A stretch of 64,000 nt of DNA from Candidatus Binatia bacterium (GCA_029243485.1 JAQWRY010000086.1:62001-126000), one strand, 5' to 3'; shown: positions 16,511 through 25,995, counted from the first letter of the stretch. Notes: generated from the letters alone by a model not told the origin. A program made the numbers and translations.

Positions 16511-17448
16511 GAAGCCGCTCCCGAGATGTGCTCCCCGCCGTCCACCCGGATGACTTCGCCGTTGATCCAACTCGCCTCCTTCGTGGAGAGCAGACAGATG
16601 ACGTTGGCCACGTCCTGGGGCGTGGTGAGCCGGTGGAACGGATTGCGCAGTCGGGCCTGCGCCTTCAAATGTCCCGATCCCGGAATCGCGCGAAGTGCGG
16701 GCGTCTCGGTGATTCCCGCCTGAATGACGTTGGACCGAATGCCGTAGGGCGCGAGCTCGACCGCCATGGTGCGCGAGACCGACTCGAGCGCGACCTTCGC
16801 AGCCGCGACGGCAGCGTACCCCTTCCAGGCGACGGTGTTGCCTTCACTCGTGAGGCCGAACACACGCGCATCCTCGGCGAACAGGCCTCGCGCGAGCACA
16901 TCCTGCGTCCAGCTCAGGAGGCTTGTACCCATACTGTGGATCGTCCGTGCGAAGTCCTCGTCTTCGAGAAACGCGGAACTCGGATAGTCCGGCGGAGACG
17001 CGAGGGTATTGAACTCGTCGAGACCCCCTTCGAAGAGACGGTCGACGGCTTCGCTGAGCTTCTCGCCTTCGATTCCCAGCTCGCTCGCGAGCGCCGCGAC
17101 GGCCTCGTGCGACGAACGGCGCTCGGGTGCGATGAGCTTAAGGTTGCCCAGAGCGACCGAGTGCAGCAGCACGCGAACCCTGCCGGCGGCCCCCATCTCG
17201 CCCGTGAGCTCCTGGAGGATCTCTGCACGAACAGCAGTGTCGAGGGCATCCGCGTTCTTAGTGACGAGCTTCGCGCCCGTCGCGCGAATTCCGTCGAACT
17301 CAGGCTCGATACGGGACATGGCTCCGCGCCGGTCCCGATGCACCACGCAGATGCTCATGCCGTGGCTCGCGAGCTTCTTGGCGGTCGCGAGGCCGAAGCC
17401 GCTGGACCCGCCGAGGATCAGTGCCCAATCGTCAGAAGAGAATTTCAT
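16507..17448 (-). CDS. enoyl-ACP reductase-like SDR (FabI/FabL type)
   Basis: This 313-residue SDR has the nucleotide motif LGGSSGFG and, instead of the classical YxxxK, a Tyr and Lys separated by six residues (GYAAVAAAKVALE). That spacing marks enoyl-ACP reductases of the FabI/FabL group. It is about 50 residues longer than FabI because of an insertion around 120-175. It would reduce trans-2-enoyl-ACP and close each elongation cycle. The ATG at 17448 has GGAGG 10 bases upstream. It is the first gene of the operon, reading away from the AT-rich intergenic region shared with the TetR gene. Confidence 0.85.
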   Translation of the reverse strand: MKFSSDDWALILGGSSGFGLATAKKLASHGMSICVVHRDRRGAMSRIEPEFDGIRATGAKLVTKNADALDTAVRAEILQELTGEMGAAGRVRVLLHSVALGNLKLIAPERRSSHEAVAALASELGIEGEKLSEAVDRLFEGGLDEFNTLASPPDYPSSAFLEDEDFARTIHSMGTSLLSWTQDVLARGLFAEDARVFGLTSEGNTVAWKGYAAVAAAKVALESVSRTMAVELAPYGIRSNVIQAGITETPALRAIPGSGHLKAQARLRNPFHRLTTPQDVANVICLLSTKEASWINGEVIRVDGGEHISGAAS

Positions 17449-17638
17449 CGTCGTTCCACCTCCGGGAGCGGGCTGGTTCTTCTGAGCTGTCGAAGCGGAT
17501 AGGTAGGCTTCCAGCTCGTCGATTCCTGCTCCCACAAATAGTAGTACTGATGTATAGTTACCGTGCAACTATGGAAGATCTATCTCCTTGTAAATATAGT
17601 AAAATTAGATGTTTACCAAACTGACTAGAGTCTAAATC
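17449..17638. promoter_or_regulatory. divergent AT-rich control region of the acyl-chain operon and tetR
   Basis: This 190-base region lies between the divergent enoyl reductase and TetR genes. It is strikingly AT-rich from about 17535 to 17640 against GC-rich flanks, as expected for promoters in both directions. Two inverted repeats are visible: ATAGTT-N7-AACTAT at 17554-17572 and GTTT-ACC-AAAC at 17611-17621. No confident -35/-10 pair could be assigned to either strand. Confidence 0.65.
17554..17572. promoter_or_regulatory. candidate TetR operator, 19-base inverted repeat
   Basis: ATAGTT (17554-17559) and AACTAT (17567-17572) are perfect 6-base arms around ACCGTGC. The 19-base span is typical for TetR-family operators. 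The site sits in the middle of the divergent region, where one repressor dimer could block both promoters. The assignment to the adjacent TetR is inference. Confidence 0.5.
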
Positions 17639-18241
17639 ATGCCCAATAAGACAATCCCCAAGCCCAAGACACCCCGCGCCGAGCGCACCCGGGCCGCGAT
17701 CCGCGATGCCGCCAACGAGCTGTTCCTGCGCGACGGCGTCGAGAACACGACGGTCGATGCGATCGTCGGCGCCGCCGGAATTTCGAAGGGGACCTTCTAC
17801 GTGCACTTCCCCCGCAAGGAGGACCTGCTGCTCGAGTACGGCATGCGTCGACTCAGTCGCATCCGCGACATGCTGCCGGACCTGGTGCATCGCAAGACGT
17901 TTCGGGAAGCGATGAACGAGATCCTCGACGAGGTCGTGCGCGGGAAAGAGTGGGGACGCGAACTCACCGGTCGCGCCATCCTGGAGATGGGCACGAGCGC
18001 GGAGAAGCTCCCAGTCGCCAGCCTACCTAACCTGATCCTGCCGCTGGTCGAACTCGGGCAGGCTCGCGGACAGATCCGAACCGACATCCCTACCGACGCA
18101 CTCGCCCACTTCATTCTGCGGTCGATCCTAGGAGCGCTGCGCGATTGGGGACTCGGCGCGGACACGCTCGATCGCGAGACTGCGCTCGACTACGCGCTCA
18201 CGCTTATCTTCGACGCAATCCAACCACAGCGCGAAGCGTAG
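17639..18241 (+). CDS. TetR family regulator, divergent from the acyl-chain operon
   Basis: This TetR-type repressor has 200 residues. The N-terminal helix-turn-helix spans about 13-60 (ERTRAAIRDAANELFLRDG, then GISKGTFYVHFPRKEDLL), with a basic, Pro-rich leader. The C-terminal half is an all-helical ligand domain with no recognisable specificity. Divergent placement over an AT-rich region with an inverted repeat argues that it controls the ten-gene operon and itself. By analogy with FabR and DesT, which are TetR regulators of unsaturated fatty-acid genes, the ligand might be an acyl-CoA or acyl-ACP; this is inference. Confidence 0.9.
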   Translation: MPNKTIPKPKTPRAERTRAAIRDAANELFLRDGVENTTVDAIVGAAGISKGTFYVHFPRKEDLLLEYGMRRLSRIRDMLPDLVHRKTFREAMNEILDEVVRGKEWGRELTGRAILEMGTSAEKLPVASLPNLILPLVELGQARGQIRTDIPTDALAHFILRSILGALRDWGLGADTLDRETALDYALTLIFDAIQPQREA

Positions 18242-18276
18242 CCGGTTCGACGCCGAATCCGCCCTCGGGCTAGAGG

Positions 18277-19749
18277 CTACTCCAGCCCCGCGCTCTCACG
18301 ATGCCGGCGGGCGAACTCCTCCTCCGGCGAGAGAATCAGTTGGTATCGCGCATGGAGCGCGAAGTACCCGAGCCCGAGCGTGTACCAGGCGGCGCAACCC
18401 CACACGCCCAATCGGTAGTCCGGATTCAGGAAGAGGAACACCAGCGTCACGAGCGCAATGACAAGCGCCGCCCACGCACCGGGCAGGCCGGTCGCGCTGA
18501 CGTACGGCCGCTCCATGTTCGGAAGATCCCGGCGCAACAAGATGAACGAGACCATCTGCAGGGCGTACGCGATCATCGCTCCGAACACGGCCATGTTGAG
18601 GAGCACGCCACCGACCGGGACGTCACCGAAGATCGCATCGGAGAAGTGAATGAGAAGCGCCACCAGATAGCCGACGATGGCGCCTACGATGAGCGCGACG
18701 TGGGGGGTCTGGCGCGTACCGTGCGTCACCGAGAGAAAGGCCGGGAAGTACCCGGCCCGCGAGAGCGAATATATGTTGCGGCCGTATGCGAAAATGATCG
18801 TGTGGAAGCTTGCGACGAGCCCCGCGACCGCGATCAGCGCGAACACCTTCGAGCCGATGCCGTCACCGAAGATCGTCTGGAAGCCGAGGAAGAGCGGATC
18901 GTCCGATGTCCCGACCTCGGCGGCGCCGGGCGCAATCCCGGCGTTCAGGAACAAGGTGAGGAACGCTGCGATCACCAGGGTCAGGAGCCCGTAGAGCATC
19001 CCGCGGGGAATGTCGCGGACGGGATCGTGCGACTCCTCGGCGGCGAGAGGAAGCTCCTCGATCGCGAGGAAGAACCAGATCGCGAAAGGGAGTGCCCAGG
19101 CAATGCCCGCGACGCCCCGCGGCAACCACACGCTCCCTCCTGGATCGGGCGGGATGTTCAGCGCGTTGTCGAGCGAGAAGTGCGGCAGCGCTCCGACCCA
19201 GAAGACCACGAGAATCGAGAGGGCCACGATCGTGATCCCAACCGCGAAACGGAAGGTGACTTCCACGCCCCAAATGTTCAGACCGACGAATGCCGCGTAG
19301 GCGACGAACCACCAGACCGGTGCGAACGCGGCAGGCGTTTCGAAGATGTTCCCGAGATATCCACCGATGCCGACGACGATGACCGCCGGCGTGAGGACGT
19401 ACTCGATGTTCTCCGCGAGCCCCGTCACGAAGCCGCCCCAGGGGCCCATCGCCGAGCGCGCGAAGGAGTAGGCACCGCCCGTGTGCGGCAGCGCTGGAGA
19501 CATCTCGGCGATGCTGAAGCAGAGCCCGACGTACATCACGGTGATGATCAGAGTGGCGATCAGGAGACCGCCGAAGCCCCCGGCCTCGAGGCCGAAGTTC
19601 CACCCGAAGAAGTCGCCGGAGATCACGGCACCGACGCCCAGAGCCCACAGCGAGCCCACGCCGGCGTACCGGCGGAGACCGCGCTGGTCGAAAAACTCGT
19701 CGCCCGGCTTCCGATACCCCACCGAGCCCATTCCACCCCCGTCTCCCAC
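18277..19749 (-). CDS. amino acid/polyamine/ethanolamine-type permease (APC family)
   Basis: This membrane transporter of 490 residues has about 12 hydrophobic segments. The start of the membrane domain (GVGAVISGDFFGWNFGLEAGGFGGLL) and GGAYSFARSAMGPWGGFVTG closely match the ethanolamine permease subgroup of the APC superfamily; EELPLAAEESHDP is also typical. Transport of ethanolamine or a related amine is the best guess, although no ethanolamine ammonia-lyase or other utilisation gene lies nearby. The start is GTG at 19749 with AGGAG just upstream; an internal ATG at 19731 is an alternative. It is convergent with the TetR gene at 17639 and divergent from the TetR gene at 19851. Confidence 0.87.
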   Translation of the reverse strand: MGDGGGMGSVGYRKPGDEFFDQRGLRRYAGVGSLWALGVGAVISGDFFGWNFGLEAGGFGGLLIATLIITVMYVGLCFSIAEMSPALPHTGGAYSFARSAMGPWGGFVTGLAENIEYVLTPAVIVVGIGGYLGNIFETPAAFAPVWWFVAYAAFVGLNIWGVEVTFRFAVGITIVALSILVVFWVGALPHFSLDNALNIPPDPGGSVWLPRGVAGIAWALPFAIWFFLAIEELPLAAEESHDPVRDIPRGMLYGLLTLVIAAFLTLFLNAGIAPGAAEVGTSDDPLFLGFQTIFGDGIGSKVFALIAVAGLVASFHTIIFAYGRNIYSLSRAGYFPAFLSVTHGTRQTPHVALIVGAIVGYLVALLIHFSDAIFGDVPVGGVLLNMAVFGAMIAYALQMVSFILLRRDLPNMERPYVSATGLPGAWAALVIALVTLVFLFLNPDYRLGVWGCAAWYTLGLGYFALHARYQLILSPEEEFARRHRESAGLE

Positions 19750-19850
19750 GGCTCTCCTCTCTCACCCGCCCATGGACCGCACGCGTCCAAACAAGCGTGA
19801 CGGGCGTACTTCCATCAGCTATCGATGTCTGGAACGATCCCTACAGAGAT

Positions 19851-20525
19851 ATGCTCCAACGACAACCAGACAACCGACCCGCCTCCCGAGTCCAGGAACA
19901 GGGCGCCCGCTCGCGGGAGCGGATCCTCGATGCGGCCGAAGCCCTAATGGCCGACCGCGGCTACGCCGGGGCCAGCATCTCCTCGATCTGCAAGGAGTCC
20001 GGGCTCCCCGCGAGCTCCGTGTACTGGCACTTCGAGAACAAGGAGGGGCTCCTCCAAGCCGTGATGGAGCGCGGCACGGGCCGGATGCTCGAGGAGATCT
20101 CGGCGGCCTACGAAGCCCCCGGACCCCCGCGGGAACGCCTCCACCGGATGCTCCGGCGGGCCGGGGCGGTATTCGAGGCGCAGCCGCGGGAGTTCCAGCG
20201 GCTCGAAATGATGATCACGCTCGAGCGCGGCCAATCCGACGACAGTTGGCGCGCGCCCAGCGAACGTCTGCAAACCCGGCTTCGGTCGCTTATCGAGGAG
20301 GCCCTCTTCGAGGTCTACCGCTCGATGGACGAAACATTGGCACGCAAGGTCGCCGAGGAGGGCGCCCTCCTCGCCGGAACCCTAGGAAACGGCGCCACCA
20401 TCGAGGCGATCCGGAACCCCGAAGAGTTCGACCCCGCCGTGCTGATCGAGCAGCTGGAAATCGCGCTCATCGCCCTCGGTGAACATCGGCTGCGACAGAG
20501 CAAGAGAAAGAACGGCGCCACATGA
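19851..20525 (+). CDS. TetR family regulator of the RND efflux operon
   Basis: This regulator has 224 residues. The helix-turn-helix occupies about 20-65 (SRERILDAAEALMADRGYAG, then GLPASSVYWHFENKEGLL) and a ligand-binding helical domain follows. The ATG at 19851 was chosen over an in-frame GTG at 19797 because TetR proteins usually begin near this point. The stop overlaps the ATG of the membrane-fusion protein gene (ATGA), so the repressor is the first cistron of the efflux operon it probably controls. Confidence 0.9.
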   Translation: MLQRQPDNRPASRVQEQGARSRERILDAAEALMADRGYAGASISSICKESGLPASSVYWHFENKEGLLQAVMERGTGRMLEEISAAYEAPGPPRERLHRMLRRAGAVFEAQPREFQRLEMMITLERGQSDDSWRAPSERLQTRLRSLIEEALFEVYRSMDETLARKVAEEGALLAGTLGNGATIEAIRNPEEFDPAVLIEQLEIALIALGEHRLRQSKRKNGAT

Positions 20526-21661
20526 ATTTCCGGGCGCTCGTACTCGGCGTCGCGGCTTCCGCGACTCTCGGACTCATCACTTCGGCGTGCGACGGCAACG
20601 GCCCCGCGGGCGCCGCGCCGACCGGCCTCGGGCCCACTGCGGGCGCAGCACGAAATACACCTGCGATCCGGGTCCGCGTCGCGATGGCCGAGGTGAGGCC
20701 CCTGCAGCAAACGATCACGGTCCCGGGCGTCGTGCATCCGTTTCAAAAAGCCGCAATCGCCGCGAAGGTTCCGGGCCGTGTCGCCGAGCGACTCGCGGAA
20801 CCCGGCGACACCGTGACACAGGGCGCCCCGCTGCTTCGACTCGACGAGGTCGATCTCAACCTGGCCGTCGACGAGGCGCGCATCGCGCTCCGCCTGGCGA
20901 AAGTCGATCTCGCCGATGCGAAACGCGAACTCGATCGTGGCGTCCGCTTGAGCCGTCAGAACACGATCTCCAAGAGCGAGATGGACGGCCGACAGACCGC
21001 CTTCGAGCGCGCCAAGGCGGCGGAGGCACGTGCTCAAGTCGCACTCGCGAGAGGCGAGCAGACGCTCGCGGACGCAACGATCAGAGCCCCGTTCGACGGC
21101 TCGGTCGAAGAGGTCGATGCGGACGTCGGCGAGTACCTCCAGCCCGGCGCGCCGGTGGCGACGATGGTCGACTTCTCCAAGGCCCGCGTTCGTGCCGGCG
21201 TCACCGCGACCGAAGCCGCACAACTGGCGGCCGGTCAGCCCGCCGACATCGGATTCGACACCCTCGGCGGCGCGCACGTCTCCGCCGCGATCCGAAGCGT
21301 CGCCCGGGTTTCGGACGCGGGCAGCGGAACCTACGCGGTCGAACTCTGGCTCGATCAGCCCGACTCTCGCCTGCGCGAGGGGATGATCGGAGAAGTCCAT
21401 CTCCAGCGCGCGCCCGGCGAGCAGCATCCCGTCGTGCCCCGAGCGGCACTCTTGCGACGCGCGGGAAGGATGACGCTATTCGTCGTCGCCGAGTCGGACG
21501 GTGCCGCCCACGCCGAAGAGCGCGTCATTCGCAGTGGCCGCAACGACGGTGATCTCGTCGAGATCCTCGAGGGCGCCGTTGCCGGAGACCGAGTCGTCAT
21601 CGATGGACACTTCGCGCTCAGCAACGGCGCCGCGGTCTCCATCGACGAAGACCAGAACTGA
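20522..21661 (+). CDS. RND efflux periplasmic adaptor (membrane fusion lipoprotein)
   Basis: This HlyD/AcrA-like adaptor has 379 residues. The signal peptide ends in a lipobox-like LITSAC, so it is probably a lipoprotein. A barrel-sandwich hybrid domain (IRVRVAMAEVRPLQQTITVPG; KVPGRVAERLAEPGD) is split by a helical hairpin rich in Ala, Arg and Glu (about 110-185). Beta-barrel and membrane-proximal domains follow. It links the inner-membrane pump encoded 9 bases downstream to an outer-membrane channel. No TolC-like gene is in the cluster. Confidence 0.93.
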   Translation: MNFRALVLGVAASATLGLITSACDGNGPAGAAPTGLGPTAGAARNTPAIRVRVAMAEVRPLQQTITVPGVVHPFQKAAIAAKVPGRVAERLAEPGDTVTQGAPLLRLDEVDLNLAVDEARIALRLAKVDLADAKRELDRGVRLSRQNTISKSEMDGRQTAFERAKAAEARAQVALARGEQTLADATIRAPFDGSVEEVDADVGEYLQPGAPVATMVDFSKARVRAGVTATEAAQLAAGQPADIGFDTLGGAHVSAAIRSVARVSDAGSGTYAVELWLDQPDSRLREGMIGEVHLQRAPGEQHPVVPRAALLRRAGRMTLFVVAESDGAAHAEERVIRSGRNDGDLVEILEGAVAGDRVVIDGHFALSNGAAVSIDEDQN

Positions 21662-21670
21662 GGCCTGCCC

Positions 21671-24600
21671 GTGGAACGCCTGATTCGCTTCTTCGTTCAG
21701 CGCCACCTGTTGGTGCACGTCATCACCGCGGTCGTCGTGGTGGTCGGCTATCAGACCATGGCGAGCACGCCGCGGGAGACCTTCCCCGACGTCACGATGA
21801 ACCAGTTGATCGTGAACGCGGTCCTCCCGGGCGCTTCGGTGCAGGACGTCGAGACCAAGCTCACGATTCCGATCGAAGAAGCGATCGACAAGATCGACGG
21901 CGTGAAGCGACACACGACGGTTATCACCGATCAGGTGTCGCTCACGGCGGTCGAGTTCCTCGACGACATCGACAAAGACGGGCTGGACGCCGTAGAGAGG
22001 GATCTCCGGACCGAGCTCGATGCCATCCGGGATTTCCCGCCGGAGATGGAAAACGACCCCGTCGTTCTGCGCTTCGAGGCTCAGAAGTTCCCGGTCGTCG
22101 AGATCGCCCTCTCGGGCCCCTCGGTCGCGGTCGCCGACACGGCCCGCATGCTGGAGCGAAAGCTGGAGCGCCTCGACGAGGTCTCGAGTGTCAGCCCGAT
22201 CGGCCTGGAAGACTCCGAGCTGCGCGTCCTGGTCGACCCTGTCCGCGCGCGCGAGCTGGGTATCACCCTCCTCGACGTCGTCCGCGCCATCGAGGCGCGC
22301 AACGTGTCCAGCACGGGAGGCAGCCTGGAAAGCCAGGAGGAACGGCGCCAGGTCGTCCTCTGGAGCCGCTACGGCGACCCCTCCGAGGTCGGCGAGACAA
22401 TCCTGCGGTTCTCCCCGGACAGCGGTGCGATCCGCGTCCGCGACGTGGCACGGCTCGAACTCGGGCGAGAAGATACCGGCCTCTTGGCCCACACCAACGG
22501 GCGTCCGGGTGTTTCACTCATCGTGCGAAAGCAAGGCAACGCCGACGTAATCCTCGCCGTCGACAGTGTCCGGGAGTTGGTGAACAGCACCCCTCTACCT
22601 GCGGGAGTCAGCGCCGTCCTCGTAAAGGACGAATCGTATTGGACCCGGAACCGAATCGACCTGATCATCACCAACGGGCTCGTCGGCGTATTCCTGATCA
22701 CCGGCGCGCTGCTGTTGTTCCTCACGCCCCAGGTCGCCCTTTGGGTGATGGTCGGGATCCCGGTGGTCTTCATGTCGGTGCTCATGATGTTCCCGGTGAT
22801 CGGGTTCTCCGTGAACATCGTGACGCTGACGGGACTCGTGGTCGTCCTGGGGATGGTGGTGGACGACGCCGTGGTCGTGGCCGAACGCATTGTCGCAAAG
22901 CGCCAGGAAGGTCTCGACGCGCAAGAGGCTGCCACGCAAGGCGCCCTCGAGATGGCGAGACCCGTCATTGCGTCGGCGATCACCACGATGCTCGCCTTTG
23001 CGCCACTCCTCGCCATCGGCGGCATGGCCGGGAAGATGACCCACTCGATGCCGTTTGTCGTGGTGCTGGCCCTGCTGGCATCGCTCCTCGAGTCGTTCCT
23101 GATCCTACCGGCGCACATGTCGATGGGCGGAGGCGCCAAGCCGACTCCGAAGCGCGCCTTCGTAATTCGAATGGAGGAACGCTACCGCCGGACGCTCGAA
23201 GCTACGCTCCATCACCGAACGTGGGTAATCGGGGCATTCGTCACCGGGCTCATCATCGTGATGGTGGTCCTTCTCCCGCAGCTCCGGGTGATGATCTTCC
23301 CCCAGGACGATGCGGAATCGGTCTTCGTGAAAGTCAGCACTCCTCTCGGCACGCCGATCGAACAGACCGAGGCCATCACCGCCTCGATTGAGCGCCAGAT
23401 CCCCGCGATCGTCGGCGAGGACCTCAATGCGATCACGGCGCGCATCGGCCATCAGGAAGCCGGCGGAAAAGGCTTCGATCGTGAACAAGGATCGGCCGAC
23501 AACGAAGCCGTCGTCGAGGTCCTGCTGCGGCGAGGCAGTATGCAGAATACACCTGCCGAGTGGATGGAGATCCTGGAGGCGAGCCTCGTCGTCGCCGACG
23601 ACGTCACGCTCCTCTTCGAGCCCGCTCAGACAGGCCCCGTCATGGGCGCGCCGCTCACGATCCACGTTGCGGGCAATGACGACGCGCTGCGCCGAAGCAC
23701 CGCGCTCGAGATCTCCGAGCGGCTCACGGGTGTCGACGGTGTCGTGAACATCGATATCGACGAGCGGCCGGGCACGCCGCAGGTCGAGCTAAACCTCAAC
23801 TACGAGAAGCTCGCACTCCTCGGGCTCTCTCCGCAGGACGTCGCGACGACACTGAAAGGTGCGTTCCACGGAATCCCCGCGTCCGAGCATCGCGACCTCG
23901 ATGAAACGACCGAGTTCCGGGTCCTGCTCGATCCCGGGGCGCGCGGATCTCTCGGATCCCTGCTCGAGCTTCCCATCCGATCCCGAAGCGGCGCCCTCGT
24001 TCGAATCCGCGACGTGGTCCGGCCCGTGGAGACCGCCTCGGTCTCGCGCATCTATCACCGAGACGGAATACGAGTCGCGACGGTCAGTGCGCACTTCGCC
24101 GTGGGCTCCGGACACACAGCGCTCTCGATGGCCGACCGACTCGACGTCGAACTCCTCCCCCTGTACGCGGGAAAGAAAGGCATCGAGGTCTACCAAGGCG
24201 GCGAAGCCGAGGAGAGCCGAAAGACCACCGCCGACGTCGGCACCGTCGCCCTCATGGCGTTCGGCGGCATTACGGTCGTCATCGCGCTGATGCTCGGGTC
24301 CTTCCTCGAAGCGTTCTTCGTGATCGCGATCATTCCGTTCTCGTTCGCAACGGTCGTGCTCACGTTCTTCATCCACCAGACCGCGTTCTCTCTGTTCGCG
24401 ATGATGGGGGCGGTCGGGCTAGCCGGCGTAGTCGTGAACTCGTCGATCGTCATGGTCGATGCGATCCATCGCCGTCTCGCCGACATCCCTCCGTCCGAAC
24501 GCCACCTCCACGAGTCCGACATGATCGACGCCGTCGTGGGCCGCCTCCGGCCCATCATCGTGACCTCGATCACGACCCTCGGTGGCGTCTTGCCCATGGC

Positions 24601-24841
24601 GTATGGCGTCGGCGGATACGACATGGTCGTCGCACCGATGTCGCTCGCTCTGGGTTGGGGACTCGCCTTCTCGACCGTGGTGACGCTCTTCCTCGTACCG
24701 GTGCTCTACTCCGTCGCCTCGGACCTCCGCCGAATCCAGGTCCTCGATCGAGCCCGCGAGCTCGTGGGGCACGCTTCGGCGAAGGCGGAGAACCCGGTCT
24801 CGGGCCCGATCGGCGAAAGCCGGCCGCTGCGCCGAAACTAA
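21671..24841 (+). CDS. RND efflux pump, inner membrane subunit
   Basis: This 1056-residue resistance-nodulation-division transporter of AcrB type has the expected duplicated topology: one N-terminal membrane helix, a large periplasmic loop, six helices, and a repeat of the same. The proton-relay Asp pair is present in GMVVDDAVVVAE. The start is GTG at 21671, 9 bases after the adaptor stop. It exports hydrophobic compounds by proton antiport. The subgroup differs from AcrB in detail, and the substrate cannot be predicted. Confidence 0.94.
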   Translation: MERLIRFFVQRHLLVHVITAVVVVVGYQTMASTPRETFPDVTMNQLIVNAVLPGASVQDVETKLTIPIEEAIDKIDGVKRHTTVITDQVSLTAVEFLDDIDKDGLDAVERDLRTELDAIRDFPPEMENDPVVLRFEAQKFPVVEIALSGPSVAVADTARMLERKLERLDEVSSVSPIGLEDSELRVLVDPVRARELGITLLDVVRAIEARNVSSTGGSLESQEERRQVVLWSRYGDPSEVGETILRFSPDSGAIRVRDVARLELGREDTGLLAHTNGRPGVSLIVRKQGNADVILAVDSVRELVNSTPLPAGVSAVLVKDESYWTRNRIDLIITNGLVGVFLITGALLLFLTPQVALWVMVGIPVVFMSVLMMFPVIGFSVNIVTLTGLVVVLGMVVDDAVVVAERIVAKRQEGLDAQEAATQGALEMARPVIASAITTMLAFAPLLAIGGMAGKMTHSMPFVVVLALLASLLESFLILPAHMSMGGGAKPTPKRAFVIRMEERYRRTLEATLHHRTWVIGAFVTGLIIVMVVLLPQLRVMIFPQDDAESVFVKVSTPLGTPIEQTEAITASIERQIPAIVGEDLNAITARIGHQEAGGKGFDREQGSADNEAVVEVLLRRGSMQNTPAEWMEILEASLVVADDVTLLFEPAQTGPVMGAPLTIHVAGNDDALRRSTALEISERLTGVDGVVNIDIDERPGTPQVELNLNYEKLALLGLSPQDVATTLKGAFHGIPASEHRDLDETTEFRVLLDPGARGSLGSLLELPIRSRSGALVRIRDVVRPVETASVSRIYHRDGIRVATVSAHFAVGSGHTALSMADRLDVELLPLYAGKKGIEVYQGGEAEESRKTTADVGTVALMAFGGITVVIALMLGSFLEAFFVIAIIPFSFATVVLTFFIHQTAFSLFAMMGAVGLAGVVVNSSIVMVDAIHRRLADIPPSERHLHESDMIDAVVGRLRPIIVTSITTLGGVLPMAYGVGGYDMVVAPMSLALGWGLAFSTVVTLFLVPVLYSVASDLRRIQVLDRARELVGHASAKAENPVSGPIGESRPLRRN

Positions 24842-24885
24842 CTCGGGACTTGCGCACCAGCCGCTTCATCCAGCAGAAGCACTAG

Positions 24886-25983
24886 ATGAACGCGCTGGTC
24901 ATCGGCGGCACCGGCCCCACCGGCCACTTCATCGTGAACGGCCTCCACCGGCGCGGGTTCGACGTCACGATTCTCCACACGGGGAACCACGAGCTGGCGG
25001 AGAACCCCAACGACATCGAGCACATCCACACGGACCCGTACTCGATCGACGCGCTGACGACGGCTCTCGAGGGCCGCGCGTTCGATGTCTGTATCGCCGC
25101 CTACGGGCGACTGCGTGCAACCGCCGAGCTTCTCGCAGGGCGCGTCGGGAAGTTCGTCTCGATCGGTGGGGTTCCCGCGTACCGCGGCTACATGCACCCT
25201 TCGCTGGACGCACCCGCCGGGCTCCCCGTACCGACCCGCGAAGACGCCGCGCTCGTCCGCGACCCCGAGCTCGACGACAAGGGGTTCCGGATCGTCCGCA
25301 CCGAGGAGAGCCTCTTCGAGGCTCAGCCCGACGCGGCTCACTTCCGGTACCCCTACGTGTACGGCCCGTACCAACTCGTACCGCGCGAGTGGTGCATCGT
25401 GCGGCGCATTCGCGATGGCCGCGAAACGATCATCCTACCCGACGACGGCCTCACGCTGCAGAGCTTCGGCTACGCGGAGAACCTCGCGCACGCCGTCCTC
25501 CTGGGCGTAGACCACCCTGAGCGCTCCGCCGGGCAGATCTACAACTGCGCCGATGAAGAGACCCTAAGCCTGCGTCAGGTCGTCGAAATCACTGCCGCGG
25601 CGCTCGCGCATCCGCTCGAGATCATCTCGATGCCCTGGGCCCTCGCGGCCCCCGCGCGCCCCCTCGTCATGCAGCCCCTCCCGACGCACCGTGTGCTCGA
25701 TATCTCGAAAGCACGTGAGCAGCTGGGCTACCGGGACGTCGTTCCCGCACGCGAAGCGATCGCCAGAACCGCCCGATGGTTGAACGAGCACCCTCCCGAG
25801 CCCGGCGCGCTCGAGGAAACCTGCCTGCAGGATCCCTTCGACTACGCGGCGGAAGACCGTCTGATTGCTTCGTGGCGCTCCGCGCTCGGCGGGTTGACCA
25901 CCGTCGAGTTCAAGGAGCCGCCCGGCTACGGGCTCGCGTACAGCGGGCCCGGCGGCCGTTCCCCGTCAAAACAATTCGAATAG
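24886..25983 (+). CDS. NAD-dependent epimerase/dehydratase family protein
   Basis: This extended SDR of 365 residues has the Rossmann motif VIGGTGPTG at the very N-terminus. The central region includes SIGGVPAYRGY and FRYPYVYGPYQLVP, where YPYVYGP resembles the substrate-proximal segment of nucleoside-sugar or CoA-linked epimerase-like proteins. A classical YxxxK is not obvious, so catalysis may differ. It is followed after 12 bases by a CaiB-type CoA-transferase in the same direction, suggesting a shared pathway in acid or CoA-ester metabolism. Exact reaction unknown. Confidence 0.82.
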   Translation: MNALVIGGTGPTGHFIVNGLHRRGFDVTILHTGNHELAENPNDIEHIHTDPYSIDALTTALEGRAFDVCIAAYGRLRATAELLAGRVGKFVSIGGVPAYRGYMHPSLDAPAGLPVPTREDAALVRDPELDDKGFRIVRTEESLFEAQPDAAHFRYPYVYGPYQLVPREWCIVRRIRDGRETIILPDDGLTLQSFGYAENLAHAVLLGVDHPERSAGQIYNCADEETLSLRQVVEITAAALAHPLEIISMPWALAAPARPLVMQPLPTHRVLDISKAREQLGYRDVVPAREAIARTARWLNEHPPEPGALEETCLQDPFDYAAEDRLIASWRSALGGLTTVEFKEPPGYGLAYSGPGGRSPSKQFE

Positions 25984-25995
25984 GAGACAAGCGTG

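Noticed and set aside
5844..17448. The operon as a classical aryl polyene, PUFA or ladderane cluster
   Set aside because: It lacks the large multidomain PUFA synthase, chain-length-factor KS pairs, ammonia-lyase or aromatic starter genes, desaturases and radical-SAM genes that mark those clusters.
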